This document shows, piece after piece, positions 46,820 through 59,091 of a stretch of 64,000 nt of DNA; positions within the stretch are counted from its first letter, which is position 1, and each line of letters opens with the position of its first letter. Source of the DNA: Eutypa lata. Its lineage: Eukaryota; Ascomycota; Sordariomycetes; Xylariales; Diatrypaceae. The notes under the pieces were generated by a model that was not told where the DNA came from, ran no database searches, and saw nothing but the letters and a program-made list of their open reading frames with translations. The stretch lies in the NCBI GenBank assembly GCA_022661535.1, contig JAKULF010000001.1, positions 2,480,001 to 2,544,000 of the forward strand, written 5' to 3'. Both the position numbers and the translations under genes were made by a program.

Positions 46820-49482
46820 TGCGAAACGAGTGTATCGGGCCAAATCAAGGGGTTCGGATGCGGTGCAGATATGTAGTCGGGTGCAGTTCTGTGCATAGTG
46901 TACAGTAGTAGAACAACATTTGCATGTCGAGGCGTATCGAATTAGAGTCAAAAATTTTTAATCTTTTCACTTTATATGTGTTAAGCGCATTTGTGAGATG
47001 TATGTCAATGTTGACGGAGACCTAGTGACCTATGTTGTGTCATAATATGCCATGGGTGGTATTCCGATGTAGTATCCAAGTATCCTTTACTTTTCTGTTT
47101 TTACTATGGTATGACTACGGGTTCCAGAAATGGTGACATTGCTGATGCGTAAACTCACCCGGCACATACAATTATCTGTTCTGTAGGTAGGTTTAGCGTA
47201 TGTGTATGATAACATGCCGTTAGTTGTATCTTACTAGCTTGTTGTCGAAGCACTCTCGGCCTTGTCAGCCTCGTTGTAATATTAGACTTGGAAGATATTC
47301 TCACAACCTGCTAGCTTCGTCTCATCTATCAGTGTGTTAAACCTAACCATGGGAATGGTTATATGCATGGTTTCATTTTATATTACTATGGTAGTCGAGA
47401 TTATGTTATGTTAATTACATATGATATATTCAAAAACATAATGAGAGATATAAGTACATCCAATTTATCTGTTGATAGCTATGATGTCAATGTTGTCTAA
47501 TTGGTTGATACAAGGTTAAAGATCTAGTTTCAATGCTACGATTGAAGATTAACCAGTGTTGAAATTATACTGGATTATTATTGTAAAAGTTATGTGCTCG
47601 TTGAAATACCAATATGATCATATATAAATCATGGTGAATTGTCATTTCCCACTTTGTTTAAAATATATTTATATGCAGATGTTAATGTGTATAACCCCAT
47701 AGTGCACAGTGTAGTGGCTATAACTTACATCTTACTAACCACCGTTTTGAAATAAAGTGGCAAGATGGTGAAGCCAGAGGGATGTGCTGGGAATATCCCT
47801 TACACACATGCAAGTCAATAACACCAGTCCCAACATATACACAATAGCACGTAGCCTCGTTTGACCGAGATTGTCTGTTTATGCGTGGTATACAGCAGAT
47901 GGTATATAATAAGCTATATCTTTTACGTATATGACCTTGACATTGCAATTAGTAACGCCAGCACTTATAACCTAGATACAGATCTGGGTAAATGTTGTGA
48001 TAATAAGCTTGGATATATTATCATATCTTTTCTCACTTATAGCTAGCCTCCCCATCACAGATACCTGCATTTATCACACACATACACACACGTATATATA
48101 TATATACGTGTGGGTGCTACCTTATTAAATCTAAAACAATTACATTCTAAGATCAAATATGAGCTATCTAATAGTATAGCATGCGTCTCTAAGCCTGACA
48201 AAACCTGTGGCGTATGTAAATTACAATGCATAACAACACAACATACGGGCCGGTATAACCCAGCAATAATATAAAAATGAAGATCGAGTATTATATGCGA
48301 GAAATGTAACCCCAGATAATGGGATGTCAAAGTGGGAGAGATTCGGATGCCGTTAATGCTTGTTTCGATGTCTTCATTTAGGCCTCATCATAAGTCTGTC
48401 GAGGGTCGACATGGAAGAGATGTCTATGAGAGTAACTTTACGGCCCCCAGACCGAGTCAATATATTGTTCGTATTCATCTTGAACAATCCAACTCTGGTA
48501 GTCAAAATCATTATCTAAAGTCCAGCCTACGTTGGTTTTCCGTATACTGGTTTAACGATATCCGTTGTAGTGACGAACTGTGTCGTGAGGACCTCCCCCG
48601 AACGCGTTCAACACTGGGCACATAACAGAAACCACCTCGAAGCCTGGTCATCAGCAAACACCCACGAAAGAGACCTACGTAGTGAAGCTGTTGCTTAGTT
48701 GTCGTGGTATTCAGACGCCGCTGAAAATCCAACATACCAGAGTGTCCCAAGAATTTGTATCCCATTGATGAAACACGAAGCTGGTAGCCTAAACAGAACA
48801 ATGACGGTCTAGGGCTCAGTGACAGAACTATCATGGATAAGCCTCTCGGCTTCTCGATGTCTATAAAATGCAGATTTGTGGACCCTGTATACAGTTTCAT
48901 ACTTTTCACGCATTCACGCAGCGTATAATACAGATTTTATAACATGTCAACCGTGATGTTCATCCATAATCCATCTATAGGCTTCTGTATCTGACGTGAT
49001 ACTGGGGGATAGCACGTACCATTGGTTCGTTGGGTAGGGAGGGGGGTTATAGCACATGCGCCTCACATAATCTGATGAGGTGGGAAACATAACTACTAAA
49101 TACGACGTATATATCCATGCTAGGGTGATACACCACCAGATTATTCGTGAGCCATATGACCCAGTGAAGGCATGTCAAAGGTCGCCATGTTGTCGCTTCG
49201 CCAAAATGCGTGGATATCTATTGGTTGACGGTTTAGGGGTCGATGATGATTTCCACTATATAATACGTGGATCAACATATTAATTGCAAATAGAAAAGGA
49301 AAGGAAAAGAATTGATATAATATACACCTCATAGTTATGACATTATAAAGGTCGCACAACGTACGAAACGATAGCTATGCCGCATGATTAAAGCAGATCA
49401 GTTACATTGGAGATTTCATGATTATGCTTCATCTGAAACATCTAGCATGTAGGTAACAATAACGGAAATATTCCATTTTTCT
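46820..49482. other. 2.7-kb convergent intergenic region
   Basis: I find no gene here. It is moderately AT-rich, especially 47340-48120, with a TA dinucleotide run near 48090-48110, but CA and TG dinucleotides are plentiful, so it is not RIP-mutated. The longest frame (48511-48909, minus, 132 codons) has no domain and a composition like random sequence. Confidence 0.5.
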
Positions 49483-52400
49483 TCACATAATCTGGCAGTC
49501 ACCATCAATAGGATCCTCGCCCATTGATGGCTTCGACTTTGTCCTCCCCATCCTCTCCAGGGCATCCTCTACATCCCCCCAATAGATATTGTCTACGAGT
49601 CCTGCCCTTGGGTCTTGTAATAACTGCGCAATGACTCCTAGACATTCTTCATCCTCTTCTATCATGATGGCTGCGACAAGCCCCGTCCTCTTTTCGTTCC
49701 TGAAGGTGCGATCCGTTTTGTAGACACGCATGTAGACGGGATTTCTCAACCGTTCTAGTTCTCTCTCGATCCTCATGAACTGCATCATGAACATTGCCGT
49801 GAGCGAGAGATAGTTTATGCCAGAGAGTGGCTCAGCGCCGCAAAGGTCACGAAAAACGTCCCACTTGATGATCTCTAGGAGATCGAGATTCGACATCTTT
49901 GCTTCGTCGCTGCTGCCGCCGGCCCCAGACCGCCTCGCCCTCAAACTCAACGTTCCGTTTTCGAGTTCCTTGGCCAGGGATGATGGCAAGTTTTCGGGTT
50001 TCAATTCAGGCTCACGCACTGCAACATGTGGGGTTAGCAGTTACTTCTTAATAGGTATCATGGCGAGGTGTGGGAGTGGTCCGGAAGCTTTTGCTCCCGA
50101 ATATGCCCCTTCCGTAACTTCAAGCAATGAAGCTAGCTGTAAAGGGCAGGAAACAACTACAAAATCTACTTACGCCCACGCGCGCTTCTGGCGAGGTTGA
50201 TAAGGCTTTCCTCATTCATGCCTGCTGCCCTCGCTCGGACTGCAAGCTCTGTATTCTCTAGACGTTTCAGACCGGTTTCTGGGTCGACCACATGCTTCGT
50301 CTCGCTTAAACGGATCGAGGCGAGTAGAGATGTGATAGACAAGCGATCGTCAGGAATGCGGTCGATGTTCCACTCAGCTTGGCGATATAGAACTAAGTTA
50401 GACCTCTGCTTGAAGAAACGGTTCGAATGGGCGTCCATAATGCCATGTATATCGTTCGCAGCGCGTGCAACCGAGGCATCTCTCCGGCGGCTGAAAGTTG
50501 CAAGACGACTACCGGTCTCCTCGACACGGGCGCTAAGTGCCGCGTAAAAGTTAGATTTCGGAGCCTCGCTATTGACGAAGAAGGAGGGTGCAAAGAGCTC
50601 CTGTAAAGCGTCGTATACCCCAATCGGCCGCTGGATATAACCTTTCTGTACAAGCATATTGTGAATGTGGATGATCAGCATCGGCTCCGGCATACGATCC
50701 CATAACATGACCCCAATAGAGTACATGAGCTCCAGACCCTCCATTAAACCCACACCGCATAGAAAAGGCGAGTACTCCCACAACCCGTTGGCATTTGTGT
50801 TGGAGAAACGGGACGGGGGAATGGTGTTCAACCCCTCCATGTACTTAGATTCTCCCAACCAATTTATAAAGTCGTATTGCATACCCTCTAAGATATCATA
50901 ACTCGCTTTATGGCGGTTCGTGTTCTCGTTCAAGGCACCGTCTTTCTCAAATAGTTGCCGAAGGACGTCTACTGCTTGTAGACATCCCCTGCCAATCCTT
51001 TGGTTCTCGCGATCTAGGAACAGGTCCACGTCACGTCTCGGACGAAACCCAGAGGGTGGGGGCTCCAGAACGTGTCCTCGGAGAACACTGAGCGACCAGC
51101 CTTGAGATACGGTCAGGGAGTCAAGGATACATTGGAACTGAAATACATGGTGCGGAAATATGCGGTGGCGGAAGCTCGTACTCGGCCTCTGCATGGCGAG
51201 GGTGGTAACGAACCCAGCGAACTCATTCAGGCCGAAGAGCCGTCGGTGGTGGTTCCAGGGTCCGTTTACAGACCAGTCAACATTTTCGTAGACATGCGAC
51301 TCCCCTCGGAGTGTATTTCGTTGAACGACTATGGCCGAGAACAGATTGACAAGGTCGTAAAGCCAGTTGATTGCGTAGGATCGACGCCATCGGATACGTT
51401 CTTGCTTAGTTGCGCGTTGGAGGTCGAGCTGAGGATCCCAGTTACGGATCTCTGCCAGCATTGATTTTGTGGGCTTTCCAGTACGAGTCTTTTGGAAGTC
51501 GGTGATGAAGTCGACCAAGTCCAGATAAGCGCATATGAAGAAGTGCTCCTTGACATCCAGGTCGACTTCTTTGGACATATGATGTTCAGTGTTCTTGTAT
51601 AGATGGAGAGATGCCGTGAGAAAGCTTTTCGGTTCCTCCAGGGCCCCTCGCGTGATTGTTCTGATGGCAGACTCGAAGGAATCGCGGCCGGGAAAGTCAA
51701 GGAATGTCGAAAATTCCAGCTGTTGAATCGAGGCGATAGCGAGTTTTGAAACAGTGCCAGCAACAGCGCTGTTCATATCGTCATATGCCACGTCGTGCCA
51801 CAGGCCCTGAAGAAGATTCCGGTGGCCGATCATCTCCTTGAGAAGATCTAGGACTGCGAGATAGTAATCTACATTGACGCCCTCTTGGTCCTCTACGATG
51901 CTATAGCTCTCCAACGGTACATCGTCCAGTGAGGGCTGCTTCGCCTCGGCTTGCCGCTTGTTCTTTTTCTTGTTTGATTGCTTGGAGTTCTTACCCTTAC
52001 CAGGCCTAGCCTGTTTCTTTTGTTTGGGCTTATCCCTCTTCGTGGACTCCGCGGCGGCGGCGGCATCCTGGCCATCGCCTTGGTCATCCTGTTCATCGGG
52101 AGGGCCGCCGGAGACGGAGAGGGCATTAAACTTGTTTGCGAAAAGAACTGATTCCAGTACGCCCCCAGCGTCTGTTTGTTCCTTCCCCTCGGGCCATTGA
52201 CCCTCCTGCCACTTGTTGCCACCTAAGATGCCAAATGCCTCGGTCAAGGCATCTATGAAGTGCTTGTGGGACGAATTGCTTTTCTCGATTTCAGGGTCAT
52301 TCTCGCCGGCTGCAATCTGCTGAAAAATGTCGTATGCAGCCGACCGGGCCCTGATAACTGACTGAAAGAGACCATATATTGGTGAGGGTGCTGCGTCAAG

Positions 52401-52598
52401 GTGTTGCGCAATATATTTGGCCATGGATACGAAGCCCGAGACGGATGTCTTGCCTGTCGTATTTGGCGTGATTTGGGTATCAGCATCCTGCTCCTTAGAT
52501 AGGTTGGTCTCCAAAACTTTGTTAAATGTATGGATGACCCAGTAGAGCAGGTATCTAGTGTTCTGCTTGTATTCCAAGTAAGAGCTGCGGGACGCCAT
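49483..52598 (-). CDS. DUF6604-type fungal protein with C-terminal CaaX-like box
   Basis: This is a predicted 986-residue protein of unknown function. Exons (minus) are 52598-50174 and 50018-49483; the join reads SARGLREPE. The N-terminus, SSYLEYKQNTRYLLYWVIH, matches the start of the fungal DUF6604 domain (about residues 6-290). That domain is interrupted by an acidic then Lys-rich stretch (about 170-225; KRDKPKQKKQ) that could be a nuclear signal. The rest is alpha-helical with no catalytic motif I recognise. The final residues are CQIM, a CaaX-like box. I chose the second ATG (52598) because it is directly before the conserved domain; an in-frame ATG at 52619 would add seven residues. The start lies only about 190 bp from the AT-rich block. 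Confidence 0.8.
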
Positions 52599-53744
52599 GA
52601 TGAAAATTGAATTTAACACAGTTATGCGGGTAATGCCTTTGCTTCATACAATTAAGCAAGTTTTTTATAAAGCCAGAACAAGTGGTCTTATCATTTAAGC
52701 CGTTGTTAATAAGGTGGTTATGCTTTACCTTATACATCAGGCCTTTCTCGGTTGTACAATTGCGCCGCAACTACCCCGCAATTGTTTTATAGCTATATAT
52801 TATATCTTATGTATTTATTAAGATTAATATAAAAAACCCCTTATAAATCTTAAAAGCTAATTAAAAAAAACTTAATTTAATTTAATAATTTTAAACTTTT
52901 TATAAATTAAAAATAACGTTTTTTATATATAAAATTATTTTTATTTTTATAAAGTTTTTTTATAATTAATTAATAAAAAATATATTTAAAAAATAATAAT
53001 TTTTAAAAGTTTTATTATATTAAATTATATTTATACGTTTTTTTAAATAATTAAAATAATAATAATAATATATATTAATTTTAAAAAAAAGTTTTATAAA
53101 AAGTTTATTTTTATATATATATTAATATAATAAAAAAAAATTATTAATTTTATATATTAAACTTTTCGTTATTTTTATAATTTAAAATATAATAATATAA
53201 ATTTTATTATAATTATAATTATATTAATTAATAATTCTTTTTTTAAAAGTTTATAAATTTAATTTTACTTATATTTTTACGTATTTTTTTTTTATTTTTT
53301 TTATTTTTTTAAATAATTTTTTTTTATTTTTTAAAATTAATATTTAAAAATATTTTTATTATTATTTTTATTATTCGTTATTTAAAGTTATAATTTAAAA
53401 AAAAATTATTAAAAAATTAATTATTTTTAATATTATTAAACTTTTAATTAATATTTTTATAATTAAAAATTTTCGATTTTTATTATTAAAAGTTTTTAAA
53501 AAATTATAAAAATAAATTTTTTTATTTAAAAATATTATATTAAATTTTTATATTATATATTATCGAAACCTTTATATAAAATTAATTAATAATTACGAAA
53601 ATATTAATATTAATAATAATTAAATAAATTTTTATTATTAAAAAAATAAAATTTTTAAGTTTTAAAATTAAATTTTAATATTATAATATATTTTAATTTT
53701 TTTTATTAATATATTTAATAATAATAAACGTAATTAATATTTTA

Positions 53745-54542
53745 ATTAAGTTTTTAAAATTTTATTTTAATCGAAAATTATTTTATATTAAATTTAAATT
53801 ATAAAATTACGTTATAAATTATATTATTAATTATATTATTAATTAAAAATTTATTTATATAATTAAATATTTTAAATATATATTTATAATAATTATAACT
53901 TCGAATTAATTTATTATAAATCGTTAATTTATTTAACCTTTTATATTTTATTTTAATTAAATATATATATTTTAAAATATATATATATAATTTATAATTA
54001 TAATTAATTAAATATATATATATTTTTTTAATTTATATATTTAATCTTTTAAAATTTAATTTTATAAACTTATAAATTTATAAATTCATAAGTTATTTTT
54101 CGATTTTATAAATTATTTATATATTTAAATAATTTAATTATTAATTATTTTAATAATATTATATTAATTAATTATTTAATTTAATTATTAATTATATAAC
54201 TTTTAATTAAATAATTTAAATAATAATAAAACTTATAACTTATAAATTTATAATTTATAATTTATAATTTATAAATAAAAATAAAACGTTATAATTTAAA
54301 AATAAATTATAATCGTAATATAAAATTTAATTATAAAATAACTTTTAATTAATTTTAATAACTTAATTATTTTATATATATAATAACTTTTAACTTTAAA
54401 TTTTAATAAATAAAAAGCTTTTAAAAATTAAATTAATTAAATTAATTATTATTTATATAAAAATAATTTTATTTAAAAAACGATTTTTATAATTTATTTA
54501 TAAACGAAAAGTTATATTGTTTTTTTCGAACGTAACGATTAA
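53745..54542 (+). repeat. Direct repeat copy A in the AT block
   Basis: This segment matches copy B (54560-55777) in order: a TTTAACCTTTTATATTTNATT-like part (from about 53934), a TTATAAA-rich part, and an end block with TTTTTTTCGAACGTAACGATTA (about 54520-54541). Copy A is the shorter. It could be an LTR or a fragment of a non-coding repeat; limits are approximate. Confidence 0.6.
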
Positions 54543-54559
54543 TTTTTTTTAAATTAATT

Positions 54560-55777
54560 AAATTTAAAATATTAATTTTAAACTTTATTTTAAAAATTAA
54601 TTTATTTTAATTAAAAATTATTTTATATTAAGTTTAAACTATTAAATTACGTTATTAATTACGTTATTAAATAATCGTTAAATATATCGAAAATATATAT
54701 TTATTAAAGAAAACGTTTCGAATTAATTAGTTTTTAATTATAAATTTATTTAACCTTTTATATTTAATTTTAATTAAATGTATTTATTTCGAAAAATTTA
54801 TATATAATTTATAATTATAATTAATTAAATGCATTCTTTTTTTCTTAACTTTTATATTTAACTTTTTTCGATTTAATTTTATAAACTTATAAATTTATAA
54901 ATTTATAAATTTATTAATTATTTTTTAAATTTATTAATTATTTTTTAAACTTATAAATTATTTATAAATTTATAACTTTATAAACTTATAACTTTATAAT
55001 TTATAAATTTATAATTTATAATTTATAAACTTATAAAGTAACTTATAAAATAATTTATAAATCTTTAAACTTATAACTTATAAACTTAAATAATTTAAAT
55101 AATGTTATATTAATTTTTATTTAATTATTAATTATTTAATTTTTAATTTAAATAATAATAACTTTTATTATTTATTTTTAAAATTAATTATATATAAATA
55201 AATAAAGTATAAATTTTTAATATAATAAGCTTATAATATAATAATTAAATTTATAAATATAATAATTATAATTTAAAGCTTTTAAATTTAAATTTTATTT
55301 AATAAAATATAAAATTAAAAACTTATTTTATAAATTACTTAGTTTTTAATTAAATGGTTTAAATAATAATAAAACTTATAACTTATAAACTTATAAATTT
55401 ATAACTTATAAACTTATAAACTTATAATTTATAAATTTATAAACTTATAATTTATAAACTTATAAATTTATAATTTATAAATTTATAAAATTTATATATA
55501 TAAAAAAGTATTATAATTTAAAAATAAATTATTATAATAATATAAAACTTAATTATAAAATAATTTTTAATTAGTTTTAATAACTTAATCGCTTTATATA
55601 TATAATAACTTTTAAATTCGAATTTTAATAAATAAAAAAGTTTTTAAAAGTTAAGTTAATTATATTAATTATTATTTTATAAAAAAGATTTTTCGTTTAA
55701 AAAAAAGAAAAAATAATCTTCGTAGCTTGTTTATAAGCGAAAAGCCGTATCGTTTTTTTCGAACGTAACGATTAAAT
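54560..55777 (+). repeat. Direct repeat copy B in the AT block, expanded
   Basis: This is the second copy of the repeat at 53745-54542. Its end block (55505-55777) aligns closely with 54288-54542, including TTTTTTTCGAACGTAACGATTA (about 55754-55775). Copy B is longer mainly because of expanded TTATAAA/TTATAAT arrays (about 54880-55090 and 55371-55490) and added sequence between them. Confidence 0.6.
55371..55490. repeat. TTATAAA/TTATAAT minisatellite
   Basis: This is a run of near-tandem 7-8 base units (CTTATAAA, TTTATAAT, TTTATAAA) inside repeat copy B. A similar but inverted-looking array (ATAAGTT units) occurs at about 62690-63120. Confidence 0.7.
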
Positions 55778-58700
55778 TTTTTTTTTAATATATTTTAAAT
55801 TTATATTAATAAATAAAGTGCTTTAATAACGGTTTATAATAATAATAAAAAGTTAAAAATCGAAAGTATTTTAAAGTATTACGTACGATTTTTAAAATAT
55901 AAAGATTAATATATAATTTAAATTTATAATTAAATTAATATAAACTTTTTTAAATAATAATATATATTTTATTTTTCGAAAATTATTTAAAATTAATATT
56001 TATTCGTATATTTTAATATAATAATAATTTCGGTTTTATAAATTAATAATTAAAAAATTTATATAAAAATAAATATATTATTTATAATAACGCTTTATTA
56101 ATTTTAATTTAAAAGATTCGCGAAAAAAATCAATATTAATAATAATAAAAAATAAACGAATTTTTAATATTATTAAAGATTATAATAATTATATTATTAA
56201 TAATATTTATCTTTTATTTTTATTAAATTAAATTATAATTTAATATTTTATTTTTTTAATTTAATCGAAATTTTAATAATTAAATGATTTTTTAATTTTT
56301 TAAATAATTTTATTTTAATAATAAAAAACTTATAAAATTTTATAAATAAATCGATTATTTAAATTAATTTTTAATATTATTATATTAAATTTTTTTTATT
56401 AAAAGTAAATATATAATTTTTTTTTTAATATTTATAAATTATTATAAATTTAATAAACCTTTTATAATAATAAACGATATTAAAAATATTATATATAATT
56501 TCGTAAAAAAATTCGAATTAAAAAACGAATTATATTAATAATAAAAGTTTAATAATAAAAAATAATAAATTAATATTAAAATGATATAAACGTTATTATA
56601 AAATATTTTAAAAATATATAAATATAAAATTTAAACTTATATATAAATAATTATGACGTTAAAATTAATTTTAATTATATAATTAATAAATTAATATAAA
56701 ATAAATATATAAACGTTATATTTTAATAATAAATAAATATATAATTAATATTTAATAAAACTTATATAAAATAAACGTAAATATTAATAAATATATAATT
56801 ATTAATAAATATAAATTTATTTATTTTATAATATTTTAACGTTATAATATTAAATATAAAAAATGTATTATTTAAAATAAAATAAAATTTAATATTTATT
56901 TTATTAAAATTTTAATTATAAAATTTATTTAAATATTTAATATAAAATAAATAAATAAATTATTTATTTATTTTTTCGTTTAAATATATAAACTTTTTTT
57001 TATAATATTAATTTTATAATAAATTAAAATATATATTAAGTCGTTTAATTTAATAATTAAAAGCTTAGTCGTTTTTTTTTAAAAAGAAAAAAGTTTAAAT
57101 CTTTTAACGATTACTTTATCGATTTATTACTTTTAAGATTCGAATTTAAAGTTTTTTTTTCGTAATAAATGCTTAGCGATAACGATATAACTTCGGTTAT
57201 CTTTTAATAAAAGAGAAAATATCGCGCGATTAATAAGGATTTTATTAATTATTAATTCGTAATGTATCGTTATTAAGTTTAATTTATTTATTTATAAATT
57301 TAACTTTTATAAAAATTAATTATCGTTGTTTTAATTGCGGTTTCGTTGCGATTTAATCGAATAAGCTTTTAAACGATTTTATTTAAAAACGATTAATAAA
57401 TAAAATAATTAATAAGTTTATTTTATTTTATTAATTAATAAAAACTTGTTTTATTTTTATTAATAATTATAATCTTTATCGTTTTTTTTAACTTTTATAA
57501 TAATTTCGTAACGATTAATTAAATATAATCTTTTTAATAAATATAATAATTATTAATTAATAATAATTATTATTAAATAACGATAATTAATATTTTTTAA
57601 TTTAATGCGTTAATAATATTTTCGTTATAATTTATTATAATAATTAATAATAAAATTAATATAACGTAACGTTATAATTATTATAACGTTATATTATTAT
57701 TACGATATAATTAAAAAAACTTATTATTAATCGTAAATATTAATAATATTTAATTAAGTTTATAAATTTTTAAAAGTTTAATAAAAGGTTTTATTTAAAG
57801 TTATAAATAATTATCGATTTATAATAAATAAGTTTTTTTTATTATAATTTATATATAATTTATACGTAAAAAGTTCGTAATTAATACGTAGTTATAATCG
57901 TTTATATATAAAAATTAATTAAAGATATATTACGTGTTTTAATACTTAATACTTTAAATAATAATAAATATAAAAAAAAGAAATTATATATTAAATTTAT
58001 TTTAAAATTTTAAATTTTTTATAATTTAAATAATTATATTTTATAAATTTTTATTATAATATTTATAAATAATAATTTAAAATTTTATTAATAATTATTT
58101 TATTAAAAAATTATTATAATTTAATTAATATTAAAATAACGAAATTAAATAAATAAAAAAATTATATATTTTTTTTTATATTATTATAAAAGAATCGATA
58201 AATAAATAAATTTAATAAATAATATAAAAGTATATAAAATATAAGTTTTAATAATTTAAATTTAAGTAATTTAAATTTAAATAATTTCGATTATAATATT
58301 TAAAAGATTTGTTTTTTTAAAATCTTTAAAAACGAATAAAAAGTTACGAAAATCCGTTAAAAGAAATTTTAAAAAAAATAAAAAAAGCTTTTTTTTAAAA
58401 TTAAAAAAAAAATTATTTTAAAAGTTTTAATAATTAAAAACTTTAACGAAATGCTTTAAATTTTGCTTTAAAAAATTAATTATAAAGAAAGTATAAAGTT
58501 ATTTAAATTTATTAAAGTTAAATTTATAAAATTTATTATAAAAATTTATAAATAATATTTTTAATAATTAATTACGAATATAACTTTAAAAATCGAAATA
58601 TTAAAAATTTTATAATTTATTTTTTTAAGGATTAATATAATATATTAACGAAATATTTAAAATAATTTTTATAATTTTAAATATAATAAAATTCTTTTTT

Positions 58701-59049
58701 TATTTTTATTATATAATTTTAAAAATATATAAAAAAATTAAAATTAATTAATATAAAATTAAATAAAACCGTTTATATTACGATATTTATAAACGTTATA
58801 AAAAATAAAGTTATTTATTAATATAAAATTATAAACTTTATATTATAAATAATTAATTATTTTATTTATAAACTTATTAAAAACTTTAATATTAAATTTT
58901 AAAATCGAATAAAAAGCATTAATAAATCGTATAAAAATATAAAGTTATATATTTAAAAAAATAATAATAATAATAAAATTAAAAAATTAAATTTATAAAA
59001 GAAAAATTAATTTAATAAACTTTTTATAAATAATAAAAAAAAACTTTTT

Positions 59050-59091
59050 TACTTTAATTATAACGAATATAAATATATATTTCGATATTAC
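59050..59091 (+). pseudogene. Remnant of Gag CCHC zinc knuckle
   Basis: Codons at 59050, 59059, 59074 and 59089 are all TAY (Tyr). Their spacing is exactly x2, x4, x4, which is the Cx2Cx4Hx4C knuckle. TGY (Cys) and CAY (His) both become TAY under RIP. AAC and AAA at knuckle positions 5 and 8 are what Gly codons become by G-to-A change. The part is followed by a basic Lys/Asn/Ser-rich stretch, as in Copia Gag. Confidence 0.7.

Noticed and set aside
48511..48909. 132-codon minus-strand frame in the KGD2-DUF6604 spacer
   Set aside because: No domain and composition like translated random DNA; no splice extension found.
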